A stretch of 64,000 nt of DNA from Platycnemis pennipes (GCA_933228895.1 OW121849.1:38782354-38846353), one strand, 5' to 3'; counted from the first letter of the stretch, positions 12,746 to 25,239 are shown. Numbers and translations: made by a program. The notes: generated by a model not told the origin, from the letters alone.

Positions 12746-13089
12746 TCTTCGTTATTTGTTATGTACACAAATGATCGCTATGTAATGTAATTTGACACCT
12801 TCCAAGGAATTCTGCGTGCTTTGCAATGCTCTTCGATGCTTTTAGTCGCTCGAGCCAACAAGTAAATAAAGAAAAAAATTCGAACACCGTTTTTCGCACT
12901 GTCTTTGAGCTTTGCTCAAATCGCGAATGCCGTTTGCCTCCCGTATTGCGTCCGGGAAGCAGCATGTCCTTGAAATGGGATTTCCCCGAGAGAGCGGGCG
13001 CTCAGATATCCGCAAGCGTCTCTCCCCTGGTCTTAATCTAACATTTATTGAGCCATAAAGAGGCATTTTCTCCTCGACGACGGAGACGG

Positions 13090-13480
13090 TATCCCGGTAA
13101 AAAAGCCGGTATGTGAGGGAGGGGGGAATGGGATGTTCATGCCCGCGATCGCCGTCCGGCTTTGGGGTGCCCGGGAGAGAGGAGAAAAAAGTTGCAAAAG
13201 AAAAACGAGCAAGAATTGCGGCCGGGTGCGAACAGATGCAGCAGCGGCTGTCCGAGGGAGCTTACGTATCCGACCCACATTCGAAGGAGGTCCGTTCAAC
13301 AGCACACACAGTCACGTGCCGTATTCTCTCACGAGCGCATCTGCATCGAATATCCTCGAGCGGCCGCGATCAAGGTATCTCCGGCCTCGTCCCTAGAGGG
13401 AATGGCCGCGGTAAGAACGGGAACAAGAATGGCGATCTCGTCCTTTTTTCTTTCCTGCCTTTCTTTTTCTCCAAATAGTA
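13090..13480 (+). other. CpG-rich block; possible first exon or promoter
   Basis: This segment is GC- and CpG-rich compared with its flanks (CGATCGCCGTCCGG, GCGGCCGGGTGCG, GAGCGGCCGCGATC). All three plus-strand frames are open for 87-121 codons. One contains a plausible hydrophilic stretch (EQMQQRLSEGAYVSDP). ATGGCCGCG at 13402-13410 is immediately followed by GTAAGA, so a start codon and a consensus splice donor lie nine bases apart. This could be a 5' untranslated exon with a very short coding start, an internal exon, or only a CpG-rich patch. No protein family recognised. Confidence 0.3.
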
Positions 13481-13574
13481 AGGATCTCAGGTAGGATGCG
13501 CACCTCGCCTTGTATTTAGATGTATATCGCCCTACCGCGGACCGCCAGAGGGAGTTGTAGGGAAGGAGAGGTAG

Positions 13575-14080
13575 GTCACATTTACATCGTATCCCTGATA
13601 GCCACTGCGAGGGTGATCTACATCTACACCTACATCTACACGATACCCTGCAAGCCACCGCGAGGGTGTGTGGCAGGGGGTGAAGAACACCAAGCATGCA
13701 CTACTAACATGCAAACAAGCAACTATAGGGTCTCATGCAACTAGATTGATAGTATCTATAGTGTTTAAGGGGTTAATACATACATCATTCACTACAGGCT
13801 ACTCTAAAATATTTCACCTACCTTATCCCTTTGCTATTCTGCTTATTCTTTTCTCTTATAGCACGGGGGAAAAATGACATTTGAATCTATCGGTACGACA
13901 ATCTAGCTCTCTAATCTTATTTATCTGGTCGAATCTAGCATAATACGCTGTTTTTTTTTAATATGTGCCTAACATCTTCAGTAAAGCTATCCCTTTGCTA
14001 TGCTGCCTATTCTGTTCTCTTATAGTACGGGGGAAAAATGCCATTTTTAATCTATCGGTACGACAATCTAGCTCTCTATC
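13575..14080 (-). mobile_element. Rearranged LINE 3' end, copy 2, with internal duplications
   Basis: The segment matches the 3' end of the 36-kb LINE: (CTACAT)n-like tail near 13617-13640, then CGATACCCTGCAAGCCACC and GTGTGTGGCAGGGGGTGA, then a stretch homologous to the C-terminal coding end (AAAAATGACATTTGAATC, TCGGTACGACAATC). Two oddities are visible. An extra copy of the terminal 35-40 bp (TACATCGTATCCCTGATAGCC) sits just outside the tail at about 13580-13615. A roughly 90-bp internal block (about 13824-13913) is repeated at 13988-14079. Non-coding remnant. Confidence 0.75.
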
Positions 14081-14084
14081 GGAT

Positions 14085-15600
14085 CGGATCGGAAAGAGTT
14101 GAACCTAAACCAGCCCTACACTAACTTCACCTAAACATTGATAATGTTAGCATATATGTTACCAGTTTTATTGTTGAATACGGTCGTTTCACCTTTTGTA
14201 AACATGTCCTTTACATGTAGCACATCATATGATTTCATTCAGTCAATCCGCTCTTTTTGACGGTCAGAGCTAAAATATTGAAGGAAAGGAATGTTTATTA
14301 ATATAAAGGGGATTAAATCCTAGTGTACCATGAAACTGTAGGTGCAATAATGCTAATGTGTGTCACACTGAATGACTCATGCCGGTATCCAAAATAAACT
14401 ATAAACTTCGTTTGCAAATTGTGCTGCATATCACAAATAGTTTATCCCATATTGTTTCTTGCGGTTGGCGTAAGCCATAACTTTGTATCCCGCCTGCCAA
14501 GGTCACAAACGCCACAAAAACCCCGTTAGAAATGAGATTATAAACATGTTCATCTTACCGTCTCCCTCTCTTTCTCTCTCTCAAAATTAATACTATTGAT
14601 AAAAGCTACATATTTACGTTTCGGCAAGAACGAAGGAAGGCGAAGATAGCTGGAGGGAATGGGAGCGAAGGGTGATGAAAAAGAAGATATGTTTTTCGAT
14701 GGCTCGATTTGCCTGTTTACATTGTGGTCTGGAATGGGGCAGGGGTATCCTGTCGTAGGAAATCCCTCTCCATTTTTCGCCTTAGTCTGGTGTGTATATG
14801 TGCTGCGTGAACAGAACTATATCGTCAACATCATGACTAATATCATACAGTTCGTATCTTTGTAGTATGCTCTTAGTTGAGATGGAAAAATGTGAATGGG
14901 CGGAGAGGCAAAGACTACTTAAACTGACATTTCGCTCCTATAAAACTCATTCCTAGTGCACTCAATAATGTGACACCTCCATTCCTGCCTCCTTTTCATT
15001 CCCATTCTTTTTATTATCCGAACCCACTTGTGACCCCTCTCATTCCCTGCACCCGAAAGAAAAAACTGTCATCTGGAATGAAGTGGCATATAGGAAGCGA
15101 ACATGGTCATCCTAAAATGGACTCGTAAAACGTGGGATGAACTACTTTTTTAACGAATCTTCAAGCCATGTCAGCTCTACAAATACATAACATCTTTGGC
15201 GAGCCTTTTTCCTCCCACTTTTATTATCGAGAAGCTTATAGCTTTTTAGGGGTTATTTTTTGTAGCAAAATATCTTTGAAGGTTCACTAATCTCTTTTAA
15301 GAAGCAGTGCTCCTCAAAAGAACTTGTTATTCTTTTGCCGTTCACTTTTTTCCGAAATCATGGAAAAACTTCGTAAAAGTCTCAACCTTCAATAAGATTT
15401 AGTGGAGATGAAGAATATCTGTCGCATTTTTCTCCTACACAATTTCCGTGTAAGGAAAGGGATGGCAATATGAGTTGTAGGGTCGCGGAGCTATGTGCGT
15501 CATACGCGAGGACAGCCTATCTGTTGTGAGTCATTTGTCGTGACGCCATCCTTATTGCAAATTGTGGAGCCGTAAAAGAGGAAGAGTTCATGACAGTTCT
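14085..15600. other. No gene recognised
   Basis: AT-rich to mixed sequence with only short open frames and a small (CT)n patch near 14560-14580. Confidence 0.4.
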
Positions 15601-15604
15601 TCAT

Positions 15605-15690
15605 CCCGAGCCCGGGATTGAATTTCGTCCCTATTTTATCAAATGCTTCACTCTACTATTACGATTGCTGAGTGATAATATTTGGTTCAC
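15605..15690 (-). repeat. tRNA-derived SINE head (degenerate)
   Basis: On the minus strand an A-box-like region (CAGCAATCGTAATAGTAGAG, complement of about 15653-15672) is followed at tRNA-like spacing by a B-box-like GACGAAATTCAATCCCGGG (complement of about 15611-15630). The arms no longer pair well. Likely an old SINE insertion; family not identified. Confidence 0.4.
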
Positions 15691-15786
15691 ACTTGAGGGC
15701 AATTTCAAGGGATCCCCAGTCTATTTATATGTATATATATTTATTTATTTCATTCCATTTCATAAACGTCATAACACTGTTGCGAC

Positions 15787-16015
15787 CAGTGGGTGATGCA
15801 ACTGAGATATAAACTCCTGAATGCAGATTTACAACCTGGTGCTTGGCGTAAAGATGTTTCGGATAAAAGCTCAGCATCAGCTCCATCAATTGCGAACTTC
15901 AGGCATATTTTTTCGCGAAAGCAATTGTTCTCTATGAGATTTACTGAAGATGACAAGAAACTGTTATCCTCAAAGGCATACATGCCTACAGAGAATCTAA
16001 AGTATGCTCTCAATG
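15787..16015 (+). other. Exon-like open frame, unrecognised protein
   Basis: A frame with a balanced composition (QPGAWRKDVSDKSSASAPS, RKQLFSMRFTEDDKKLLSSK, YMPTENLKYALN) starts near GTGGGTGATGCAACTG and runs to 16086. It sits in otherwise stop-rich AT DNA, so composition does not explain it. CAATG|GTATGTG at 16011-16021 matches a splice donor, which would end the exon at 16015. The upstream boundary is poor: an AG at about 15787-15788 without an adjacent pyrimidine tract. The opposite strand is also open over the same span for 105 codons, which weakens the case. It may be an exon, a retropseudogene fragment or a transposon remnant. Confidence 0.3.
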
Positions 16016-16089
16016 GTATGTGGTCACCAATTAATAAAAACTGGTGGTATACACTGAGCATGTGCAACTCAATTATTAGGAACTAATTT

Positions 16090-17480
16090 TTCAAATGAAT
16101 TGAGTACATATTTTTTTAAATTTTCTTTGGCATAATATTTACCTGAAGGGGTGCGGTAATATGGGCTAGCATAAGGGTCACTATTACAGTATATTTCACG
16201 CATCAATATAAAAGTTATTCAACAGACCTAAATATATTTTAAATATGAAAGGTTTTATGAAAAGTAATGTTATTTGTTAGAAAAATGTTAAAATATGAGA
16301 AATTTGCCTGAGTACAATCTGGTTTTAATCAGGGAGCAATGAGTAAGCATTCCCTGAGTATGAGTTCAATGAGTATGCATGTCTGGTCCGTATTTAGGCT
16401 TTCCTAATATTTCCTTATAGGAAAGATTCAAATATGGCATCCGCAAATGATGCTACGACAGTTCTAATTACCAGTGCTAATGTATTCTTGCTTATATAAA
16501 CGTAAGGTAGTATTATTTTCATTCTCAATTTCAATTTAGAGCTAAATTTAAGTATTCGCAGTATAAGTGCAGCAAGCAGCTCGCGACCTGCATTTACCCG
16601 AACCTGATCTGGCTCATGGTCTGATCAAGCTCATTCTCTAGATGTAAATATTAAGTTACACTTCCTCCTCAGCGCCTATCTGCTAGGCAATTATCTGCAT
16701 ATCAATTGTATTTCCATCATCGAGTCGTACGTAGTATAAGCATTTGCAAAGCGTACTGGATTCGTCATCATGCTCATCGAGCTCTGTCGTGCAGCCTGAA
16801 ATATATTTACTTCAGTGGTCACGCGCGTCACTCCCAGTGTTCGAGAACATTTTTATCCATTGTGGATAGCCTGATTTTTGAACCATCTACTCTCTATACT
16901 CCGCTTACTCCACTTTCATTTCCCGCTCGTTCCGTCATATTTTCTGACCACATCACACAGTCTAAATAGCCTGATAGGTCTTTCATTCCCGTTTCCAACT
17001 ACCTCAACATTGTTTCTTCAAGCGTATCCTTTAGCAAACCACCTCTTTTTTATAATTTCCTATTCTCCTCCAACTTTTCCCCCAACGGGAATTCCTTCCC
17101 TTCCAGGCAAAATGTAGCACGTTATTTTCTAGAGATTCCGTCTTTATTTGAGCGGTTTGCATTCCTGGTCGGCAAGCATACCTTTGGAAAAGAAAACATA
17201 TCCACGTTGGGAGGGAAAAATTATAATTTTTCGCTTCACGCTAGCTCATCTCTGGGGAGACAAGTGAAGGGTGACGGGGAATTTTCTGCATATCGGGTAA
17301 ACAAGCGGCTGACTTCTGAAGACATATCAAGGTCTGAGGCATTTTTTTATTCAACCTCGAAATAGCTCAACCTTTGAGAAAGATTAGCGGGCGTAGATAT
17401 GCCATTCCATTTTTATTGTTACATTTTAAAAAGAATACAAACATCAGGAAAACTAATAGATTTTTTTTTAAAACCCTAGA
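16090..17480. other. No gene recognised
   Basis: AT-rich, with a short direct repeat of CAATGAGTA(T/A)GCAT at about 16336-16380 and a moderately pyrimidine-rich patch at 16880-17110. Confidence 0.4.
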
Positions 17481-17489
17481 ATACGTTCA

Positions 17490-17890
17490 TCCCCAGGGTA
17501 CGGTGGGGTGGGCTCGCGGAGGAGGGTAAAAATTCCACCGATTTGGCGTCGAGAGGGATAGAAGGGTGGGGTGAAGCCAGCAGCGCAGGAAAGAGAAGCG
17601 GGGGTGTCAGTCGGGACGTTGGTGGCGTGAGAAAAAGCGAAGAGTCGGCAGTTCTCTTTCTTAGAGGGAGGTTGAGGCGTGCACACAGAGGCATGACGCG
17701 GAACGGTCCTTCCCCTCCCGGAACGGTAAGAAATGAAGAATCGGAAATGAAATCGAGCGGGAGCCGAAGTAAGTCGGTTTCGAAGGAGTAGAGTTCGGAG
17801 AAGAGGGTGGGATGGTTCGATAGCTGCGGGAGGGGAGACTGAAGAGGCAAGAAGTGGACGGGTGGGAGGTAAGAGGGAGTGTAAAAAGCG
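17490..17890. repeat. Purine-rich block
   Basis: The plus strand is G+A-rich (GGGAGGTTGAGGCG, GGAGGGGAGACTGAAGAGG). A 142-codon minus-strand frame crosses it with a Pro/Ser/Leu-rich product. Treated as a compositional block of the same class as the pyrimidine blocks, in opposite orientation. Confidence 0.55.
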
Positions 17891-17899
17891 GTATCTTTT

Positions 17900-20840
17900 T
17901 TCAACTCGGGAAGGAAGGAGGGAGAGAATGGAAACTTGGATAAGATGTCGTAATCAGAGGGTGGAAAAATCTTGAAAACGATCTGATATGCTCCTAGGTC
18001 GCTTCTTGCATTTTATTTCTGTCGAATCCGAGTCAATCTGGTAACTAAGAATCGTAGTAATTTTAAAAATTGTGTCACACGGTAAAGCGATTGCGAAAAC
18101 ATATTTTCAATTCTCAGGAGACACGAAGAACAGTGACGTGATAAGGAAAGGCTAGGGAAATAAATTCAAATATTGATGGGGATGTCGTAAAGGAATCCAA
18201 GAATGCTCTTGTATCCGACTAATGCTTACGGGTTAGAAGAGAGATGGAGAAAAAAATCAAAATTAAGTAAAATTTCTTTCTGCCGTGGAAGCTGAAAATG
18301 GCACGGAGTGGTAAAATACGAATTTAAAATAAAATTATGGGATAATAAGTCCGTGAGATGGCTAAACATTACGATATTGGGTTGAGTCACAGGATATCAG
18401 ACGTTGAGTATTACGCAATTGCATGATGGTAATTAAAGATTTTTTTTCAAATCTAGGATTTCCCAAGTGCAGACCAACATTTGCGTATGAATGATTATCT
18501 CAATATATTGCTGCATTTTTTTTACCTAAATCCCTTGTTTTTGACAGATGTACTTATCTCGAGGTTTTCTCGTTTGATATTTTCTTATATTTGCTATTCA
18601 GTTATTAGTAAGGCATATATACCTAGGTATATTATGTCCAAGACTGTGCCCAATCCTCTTAATTCTTTTGCCCTCTACATCCACTTTTCTGTGCATTTTG
18701 TGATTTTCATTTAATTCGTGTTTTTAATCTTCAGCACCTTACGCTTCGAGCAAGTCTTGAAGGTTTCTATTTCTCTCCATGAGGCTACTCCAAAGGTTTT
18801 CACTTCCTTCTTCTTTGTTCATAATTACAGATTTTTTGAGCATAGCAATGGTGGAATCTTCACATATTTAAAGATGGTTTACTGGAAAAGGTCGAAGGTT
18901 TGAATGCAGTGAACATTTTGGCGATAGAGGAAGGCTGGGTCTGATGAGACAATAAAATGAATCAACTCTTTAGTGCGAAATGGAATTCACTTCATGCACC
19001 CTTATCTTTATTTTCTCCGGCAGGCATAGGGAAGTGAAAGGGATTTTTACACTCCCATAGAATGTGTCCCTTAGAACTCTTAACTGTGCGGAACGAAGAT
19101 ACGCCAATCAACTTTTCTCTTTGCTCGCCCGATCCCCGTTTTCTTCCAGCGTATTCTTCTTACGTGTTATTCTTCGAAATCCTTTTCTTTCTTCCGCTGA
19201 AAACTCCGTTCTTTTGTGAGCGTACCCATTAATAGAAATCTTCCGGGTGGGTTCTGTACATTAAGTGGCAGTAAGGTGTTTACATTGTCTCTCGAAAATA
19301 CGAGAATCGGAAATTCTCGGCCCGGAAGATAGGTGTGAGTTCTCGCGAAAATTTGCTTGTATCTGCGATTGAGGTATTTTTATAGACTATCACTTGGGAG
19401 TTAAGGATAAGTTTTTTTAAATGAGATATGAGTATGTTTCTGGCATTTCGTAAAGATAAGAATTTTGATTTTTTCGAACCAAATCAAAAATTAACCGCCA
19501 AAAGGCTTTATGGCAGTTAATATATCACTTCCGAAATTTTTGGTTTATTCTGCTTTGTAAATTTCATTGTAAATGTATTTAAATTAGAATTTGTTTAATT
19601 TTGGTCGTATTAAATACTATTTTAATTTACCCCTAAAATCACTTGAAGGAGTAGGTATATCATCAGCAGAAAAAAAATTCAAAATTGCTTTTCCTTGGTT
19701 CATTCGCTATCTGGTGAATCATCGATGAAAATATAATTTTCCTATTTTTTTGGCGTTGCCTTTATAGTATTACATTTTAAACATTGTATTATTTAAATTT
19801 TTATAAAGAAGTCACTGTATCAGATGAGGAATGACGAATTATGAGTAGAATGTTACATGTTAATTTTATTCAAGGTTATTTGGTCTTACCTACAGTCTGA
19901 TGCCTCATTGACCTTAGACCCAAACATTCCCCAGGTTGCACCACAATGCCTTTATCTAAACCCTGGAAAAAGATGAAACAATCCAATCCTTGTTTATCCT
20001 GTTGCCTCCCTCTTGGAGGTCACCCGAAGCTCCGGAACATAGGATACAGCAGTTTAAGGACAGCGATACGGCGCGGCGTCTTCCTGAGAAAATGAATAGC
20101 AGTTCGGCCGGGAACAAGTCAGTAGCCCAAGGGTCAATGCAGGGGAGAGGTTGACCTTAGAGTTGCTAACGTTCAACTTTGGATACCTGAGCACTATGGT
20201 ACGGGCAATTTTCTTCCTCTCGTGTCTCTCGAGAAATCCGGAAATACAATCTCCCGTTAGGTATTCGAAAAGTATGAGATATTGTTACGCCAGGGAAATC
20301 AAAAGAGCGAAAACATATCGTGGATTGACATAAGAAAATATGAGGACGGGGCACGAAGGGGATTGATCCTGGAATATAAGATCTATGTCTTTGGAGTACG
20401 AGCATGTAAGCTAGCTAATGAAAACAAGGCTTTCAGTGGGGATCATCCCCTCACTGAGATATATTCGCTACATTGTCTTCTTAAATATGAGTGAAAAAGA
20501 TAGTTGTAGAACCACGTTTTCCCTCCAAGGACCACATTTTCCCTAATGTGGAAAGCAATGTATAGAACATTTTGGGAAATTATTAACTATTTATTCACTT
20601 TCCAAAGTAGTATCTATCGATGCTATTTCTATTCCAGGAAATTATGCCGTGGGAGAGGTATATCATGGAGCATAAATCATGGTACTCCATTCATCTCACC
20701 ATCGGATTGACGTTGATATTTAAAAATTTTAAGGGGTGTATCGTAGGACTCCGTAATCAATGTTGTCACGCCTCACCAACCTATCAAAAAATAATGCTTC
20801 ATTAACTTTGTTATACTCCCGTTCAAACCAAATGAAATTT
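17900..20840. other. No gene recognised; one small hairpin
   Basis: AT-rich sequence. An imperfect hairpin CAGTG-GGGAT / ATCCCCTCACTG lies at about 20434-20456. Open frames of 60-80 codons occur without recognisable features. Confidence 0.4.
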
Positions 20841-20849
20841 TTTGGTATT

Positions 20850-21260
20850 CGTGTGAGGTAGCAGGGTGGTGATGTGGAAGGGATGGTTGTGGGCTGCCGA
20901 TAAGGCAGGAGGGAGGGTAGGAATGGGGATATGGGCACTGAGAAAAAATGCGTGAGTGTGATAAGTGCGGTAATACCTGTTTGATGGACGGTTATTGGGG
21001 AGGAGGGTGAGACAGCAGGAAAGGTGTGGGATCGGGAAAAAATACAGGAGGGTGCCCGTGCGATGGAAAGGAGAGGGGTGAATGGGGTGAGTGAGAGAGA
21101 GGGAGGGGGCTGGAGTGGGGAGGGAGAGGATAGCCCAGAGGTCGCTGGGCTGTTGTGAGGGAGAAAGTCGGGGGGGATTGTCGAAGGGAGGTATGGCGTG
21201 GTGTGTGTGATTGGTGCGTTGCTAGCGGAGAGCGTGGTGGGACGGGGCGCGCGGGTTAAC
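20850..21260. repeat. Purine-rich block
   Basis: G+A-rich plus strand with many GGGAGG and GGGTGAG words. The 261-codon minus-strand frame spanning it encodes repetitive Pro/Ser/Thr-rich sequence (for example PLLSIARAPS), typical of a translated pyrimidine tract, so it is not called as a gene. Confidence 0.55.
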
Positions 21261-21914
21261 ATACCGGGAGGGGGTGAGCGGTCCCTGTAGCCACTGCAAG
21301 GAGAGGAACGTTCTAGATTTTCCCACCCTCTCGCCCCCGACCCCACTGTTGACAACCTTCCCCACGCATCACGGCCCCTAGTGGCTGCTAGGGGTGAAAG
21401 AAGGGGTTGAGGCGGGTGGGCAACCTCGTGTGTGTCACCGTGTTCCCCGCGGCGGAGGTATTTTGAAGAATTCCCGGATATTGAAAGCGAAACAAAGCGC
21501 TCTTTCTCCCCCACCCTCGCTCGCTCTTTCTCTTTTCTCGGGATTGGAACGACGAAATGAGATTGCAGTGTATGTTTCCAAATAAGAGACGAAAAACATG
21601 TGAACTACGTAAGGAGGGAGCACGAGAAGGAATCCTTCCACGCGGATGTGGCCCTGAGGGAAAGAACGGCTGTCTTGGGACCGAGTCTCTTTCTTACCCG
21701 CCATTCCAATTTTCCGCTGTTATTCTCCCCAGCATCGTACCTGCCCGTTTCTGTGAAATTGTTGAGCTTTTGGTTGCGTAAATCACACTGTCTCGCGTGA
21801 TTGCACTCTGTGCAAATGCAAAATGTGGCGATCCCCGGTGAATGTTCATGACAAGTAAGCTATTCTCAGCCTTGCAAAGTAACAAAAAGTTAATTTCCCA
21901 GAATGGGCTTAGAA

Positions 21915-22035
21915 TCTACATCTACATTATGCACTGCAAGCCACCTCGAGGGTGTGTGGTAGAGGGTGAAGGTCACCAAAAATGCGCTTTGACATACAAC
22001 TAGATTACGTGATGGACACGTTATAGATCATACAA
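21915..22035 (-). mobile_element. LINE 3' end, copy 3
   Basis: TCTACATCTACATTATGCAC, GCAAGCCACCTCGAGGGTGTG and GTAGAGGGTGA match the terminal motif order of the other copies. ACATACAACTAGATTACGTG then matches the 3' untranslated segment of the 13.6-kb copy. The homology fades at about 22035. Strongly 5'-truncated, non-coding. Confidence 0.65.
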
Positions 22036-22379
22036 GAATGGAGAATATTACAAGGAAAAGCAATGAAATAAAAGAGGAAGATATTCATCCAATTTTATTT
22101 CATTTTTAACACCTAATTTGGTGAAGTTTTTCAACTACATTGGCCATCTTATGTAACATTTAGCGGTAGTAGTAATACCGTGGGTACGGCCGACCGCTAA
22201 GTATAGTCGTGGAGCGTCAGGACGGGTGGATAATTGTGTGAATTTGGGAATAATTCATTAATCATTGAAACGTTAAAGCATAACGCGGCTTTAACATTAT
22301 CCTGCTCTAAACGGAAGAGGAAGTGATCTCTACACCACTGTCAAATAGGAACCTGCTCGTTAATGAACCATCTCACCCC

Positions 22380-22445
22380 CTCTGAGACTCAATCCCGAAC
22401 TCCCGAAATGGAAACCCAGCACTATAGCTGCCATGCCAACAGGAT
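22380..22445 (-). repeat. tRNA-derived SINE head (degenerate)
   Basis: On the minus strand, GGCATGGCAGCTATAGTGC (complement of about 22417-22437) resembles an A box, and GTTCGGGATTGAGTCTC (complement of 22384-22400) a B box, at normal tRNA spacing. Too diverged for a functional tRNA. Confidence 0.35.
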
Positions 22446-23985
22446 GGCTGATCACATAAAAAATAATATATTTTCCGGACGCATAAATCTATAGGCAGTG
22501 ACATCTGAATTGACCTCTTTTCATTTGTGTGATTGGTACTAGTTTTCAAATCACATTACAGGCTTGCGAATAAATTATGATCCGAAAGATAAAGGATTTG
22601 ATGAATTGAATAGTGGTGGACATAGTTAATGCATCTGATCCTAGATAAATGTTGATGTTGGTGATGAATTTCCCAATGACAAATAGGCGTGATGGATTCA
22701 ATTTGCTTTGCCAAAATTGTGGACTTGGATTAAGAAGATCTCCTCTTCGTCGTTACACATTACTTTCGTTTTCTTCTTTCTCTCGTACGCGAATGAATAT
22801 TCATCGCCCTTTAATACCTCCGGGGTGACCCTTTTCGCATCTTAGTTCCCCAGAGGATGCCGAGCAGCGGTGAAGAAGGGAGGGGAATGGCATTCAAGAG
22901 GTGCGACCCGGAAGTGGGCCTGAGGAGAATCGCGGTGATGAAAGAGGGACACTGAGGTAAAGGCAGGATCGATCTTTCTGCTAAACAATGACACGGTTCA
23001 CATCCATCTCTTCTTCGTCTCATTCCGACCCGAGCCCTCATATCGTCGCGATGTTTTCAAACCCTTACATTTGTTTCCTCCCGTTTCCGACCTATTCCTC
23101 TCTCTCCCCCTCGTTACCCTCTTATTTCACATTCTCTCCAGTCTTCAAAGAGAAGGATATATCCGTTGCATTGTTGACCGCATTCAAAAATGTCCAGTAT
23201 TGACTTATTGAAAATCATCACTTGCAGTGGAGGGAGGGGAGAGTGAATGAGATCTCAGACGGTGGAATCGATGGTCATCTGAGAAATCTCTTGGACAGAA
23301 GCAGTGAAAGGAGTGTGAGGAGATAGAGTGGGTTTAATTATCCTGTTGAAATAATCATGTAGAGTGTATGCTCCTTTATTTTGGTCATGTTGTGGAAGGA
23401 AGGTAATGGCATTCATTTAACCAATAAATTGGAGCATGATGGACGGTTAAGCAATGACTGAGAGAGGGAGAGAAAGAACACGGTTTACAAAAAGAGAGTA
23501 AGTGACAATCCAGTGCCACTATCTCTCCAGTGGATACATTTTTTTGAGCTAATGGAGCTGGTAAGCATGAATAGGGTAACTCATTAATGAAATAGAAAGT
23601 AAAGAGGCGTCCTCTTGTTGGGAATCATTGAAGAAATTGAATACGTTTATGTGATTTTCTCGACCACACATTTTTAGTAATATGTATTATTCCAATCTTC
23701 TCACTTTTCTCAGTTAAAACTTATCGATATTCTTCTATCGTTCTGTACTCAGTGTAAAGTTATTTACAAATAGTCAGGAATGGGATCAATCAGTCAAATT
23801 TCATTCGTGAGCGAACGTATTCGTTTCATTTACTTTACCAATAAATGTACTATACTCAAGTTTAAATTCATTTTTGTTCATGAATTATTTCTAAGTTTTA
23901 TGCTGATCGCTGTAAGGAGATTATTTGTGTAAAACGAGCATATTATATTGTTACCTTATAATCACTTTTTATAGTAATTATTCAC
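22446..23985. other. No gene recognised
   Basis: Mixed to AT-rich sequence, with small purine-rich patches around 23230-23330 and 23460-23500. Confidence 0.4.
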
Positions 23986-23988
23986 ATG

Positions 23989-24140
23989 CGTCTACGGGAT
24001 ACCCTGAGAGCCACTGCGAGTGTGTGTGGCAGGGGGTGATATCACGAAACATACACTATTTACATGCAATTGAGAGCTACAAAGCTACTACCACGTAGAG
24101 ACATTAGATGCAAGGGTCACGTTCGACTAGATTTTGGTAT
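23989..24140 (-). mobile_element. LINE 3' end, copy 4
   Basis: GGATACCCTGAGAGCCACTG followed by GTGTGTGGCAGGGGGTGA is the terminal signature of the family. GGGTCACGTTCGACTAGATT at about 24115-24134 aligns with the 13.6-kb copy. The tail is reduced to one degraded unit (GCGTCTACGG). 5'-truncated. Confidence 0.65.
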
Positions 24141-24679
24141 GAAATCAAAGGCTAGGTTTCGATTTCACTTATATTTTCTCGTCGCTACTTAATACTACGT
24201 GTAGTAAATACTATGTCGTGTTTTGTAATAATGGTGATTTTAGTAAAGACCTATATTTAAATGGTCTGAGTACAAAATTTAGTAATATTTTTATTGTTAT
24301 TAAATCTTTATATTTCCTTTTATGTAGGGAGGCAAATTCAATTTTGCATGAATTCTGAATTACTTATTCTTATAATGAATAAATTGCCCGCTTACTATTA
24401 TCCTGGGTACCTTATGGATGAAATTAACTTTTTAAATATTCATTTTCCACTGTTTTCTCTTTGTTAACTTCTGTATTTCGTGATCAAATGCTCATTCAGC
24501 ATAATTTCACTATCCCAGTTTTTGGAACAAAAGTATTGGAGGATTTCAAGTTGGGAACTCTGTTATCGTTTGTTACGGCTATTTTGAACTGATGCGCTAA
24601 ATTGAGGGAGATATGGTGCTGGTGACCGTGGAATTAGATTATGTGGCGCTCCAGCTTTTGATGCTCTAATGCACCGTAT

Positions 24680-24750
24680 AACCTCGCGTGACAATTGAAA
24701 CGTCGCGAGGTTGAAACTCACACTCCGTTGTAAGTTTTAACATCGCGACG
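24680..24750. promoter_or_regulatory. Cluster of CG-containing inverted sites
   Basis: AACCTCGCG (24680-24688) and CGCGAGGTT (24704-24712) form a perfect 9-bp inverted repeat around a 15-nt spacer. A third related site in inverted orientation, AACATCGCGACG, lies at 24739-24750 (complement CGTCGCGATGTT, one base different from CGTCGCGAGGTT). Three copies of one word within 71 bp of AT-rich DNA suggest binding sites or a small hairpin. The function is unknown. Confidence 0.35.
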
Positions 24751-25239
24751 TGTGGGTTGCCTCTCGTCCACGATACCAATCCTACTGCGGCCCGCAATCT
24801 GGTAGCTTCTAATGCCTAATGTCTTTTGCTCTAAAGAAGGAGTTAAACCTAGAGGAGAGCTCTGGTTCATGACTAAGATCTATATTTACGCTCTCGCCGA
24901 AATGTAAAGGACAGAGACGATGTAGCGAATACTTAAAATATTTTGAGTCTCAATCAAATCCATTCCTGGCCACCAAATTCTTCGACCATCAATTGTGTGC
25001 TTTGGATCGCCCGTGGACCTCAGAACGCACGATATCAGCCGTTTATTGACCCTGAGAGAATCGTTCAGGGCGCTATCCTGATAATAATGACGAGGCACGG
25101 AGCCGAGGCAGCAAACAATTTGCCCCGGTCCCGCTGTCTCCATTAGCCGTCCTTCTTTTGTCTCCTCTCGATGCACCCACCACTCTCCGCTCCAGCCCAC
25201 ACAGGAGCGTAACGGAGTGGAATCGAGACATTCGATTTC

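Noticed and set aside
20729..21514. 261-codon minus-strand open frame
   Set aside because: It lies across a purine-rich plus strand; repetitive Pro/Ser/Thr product with no domain or start context.
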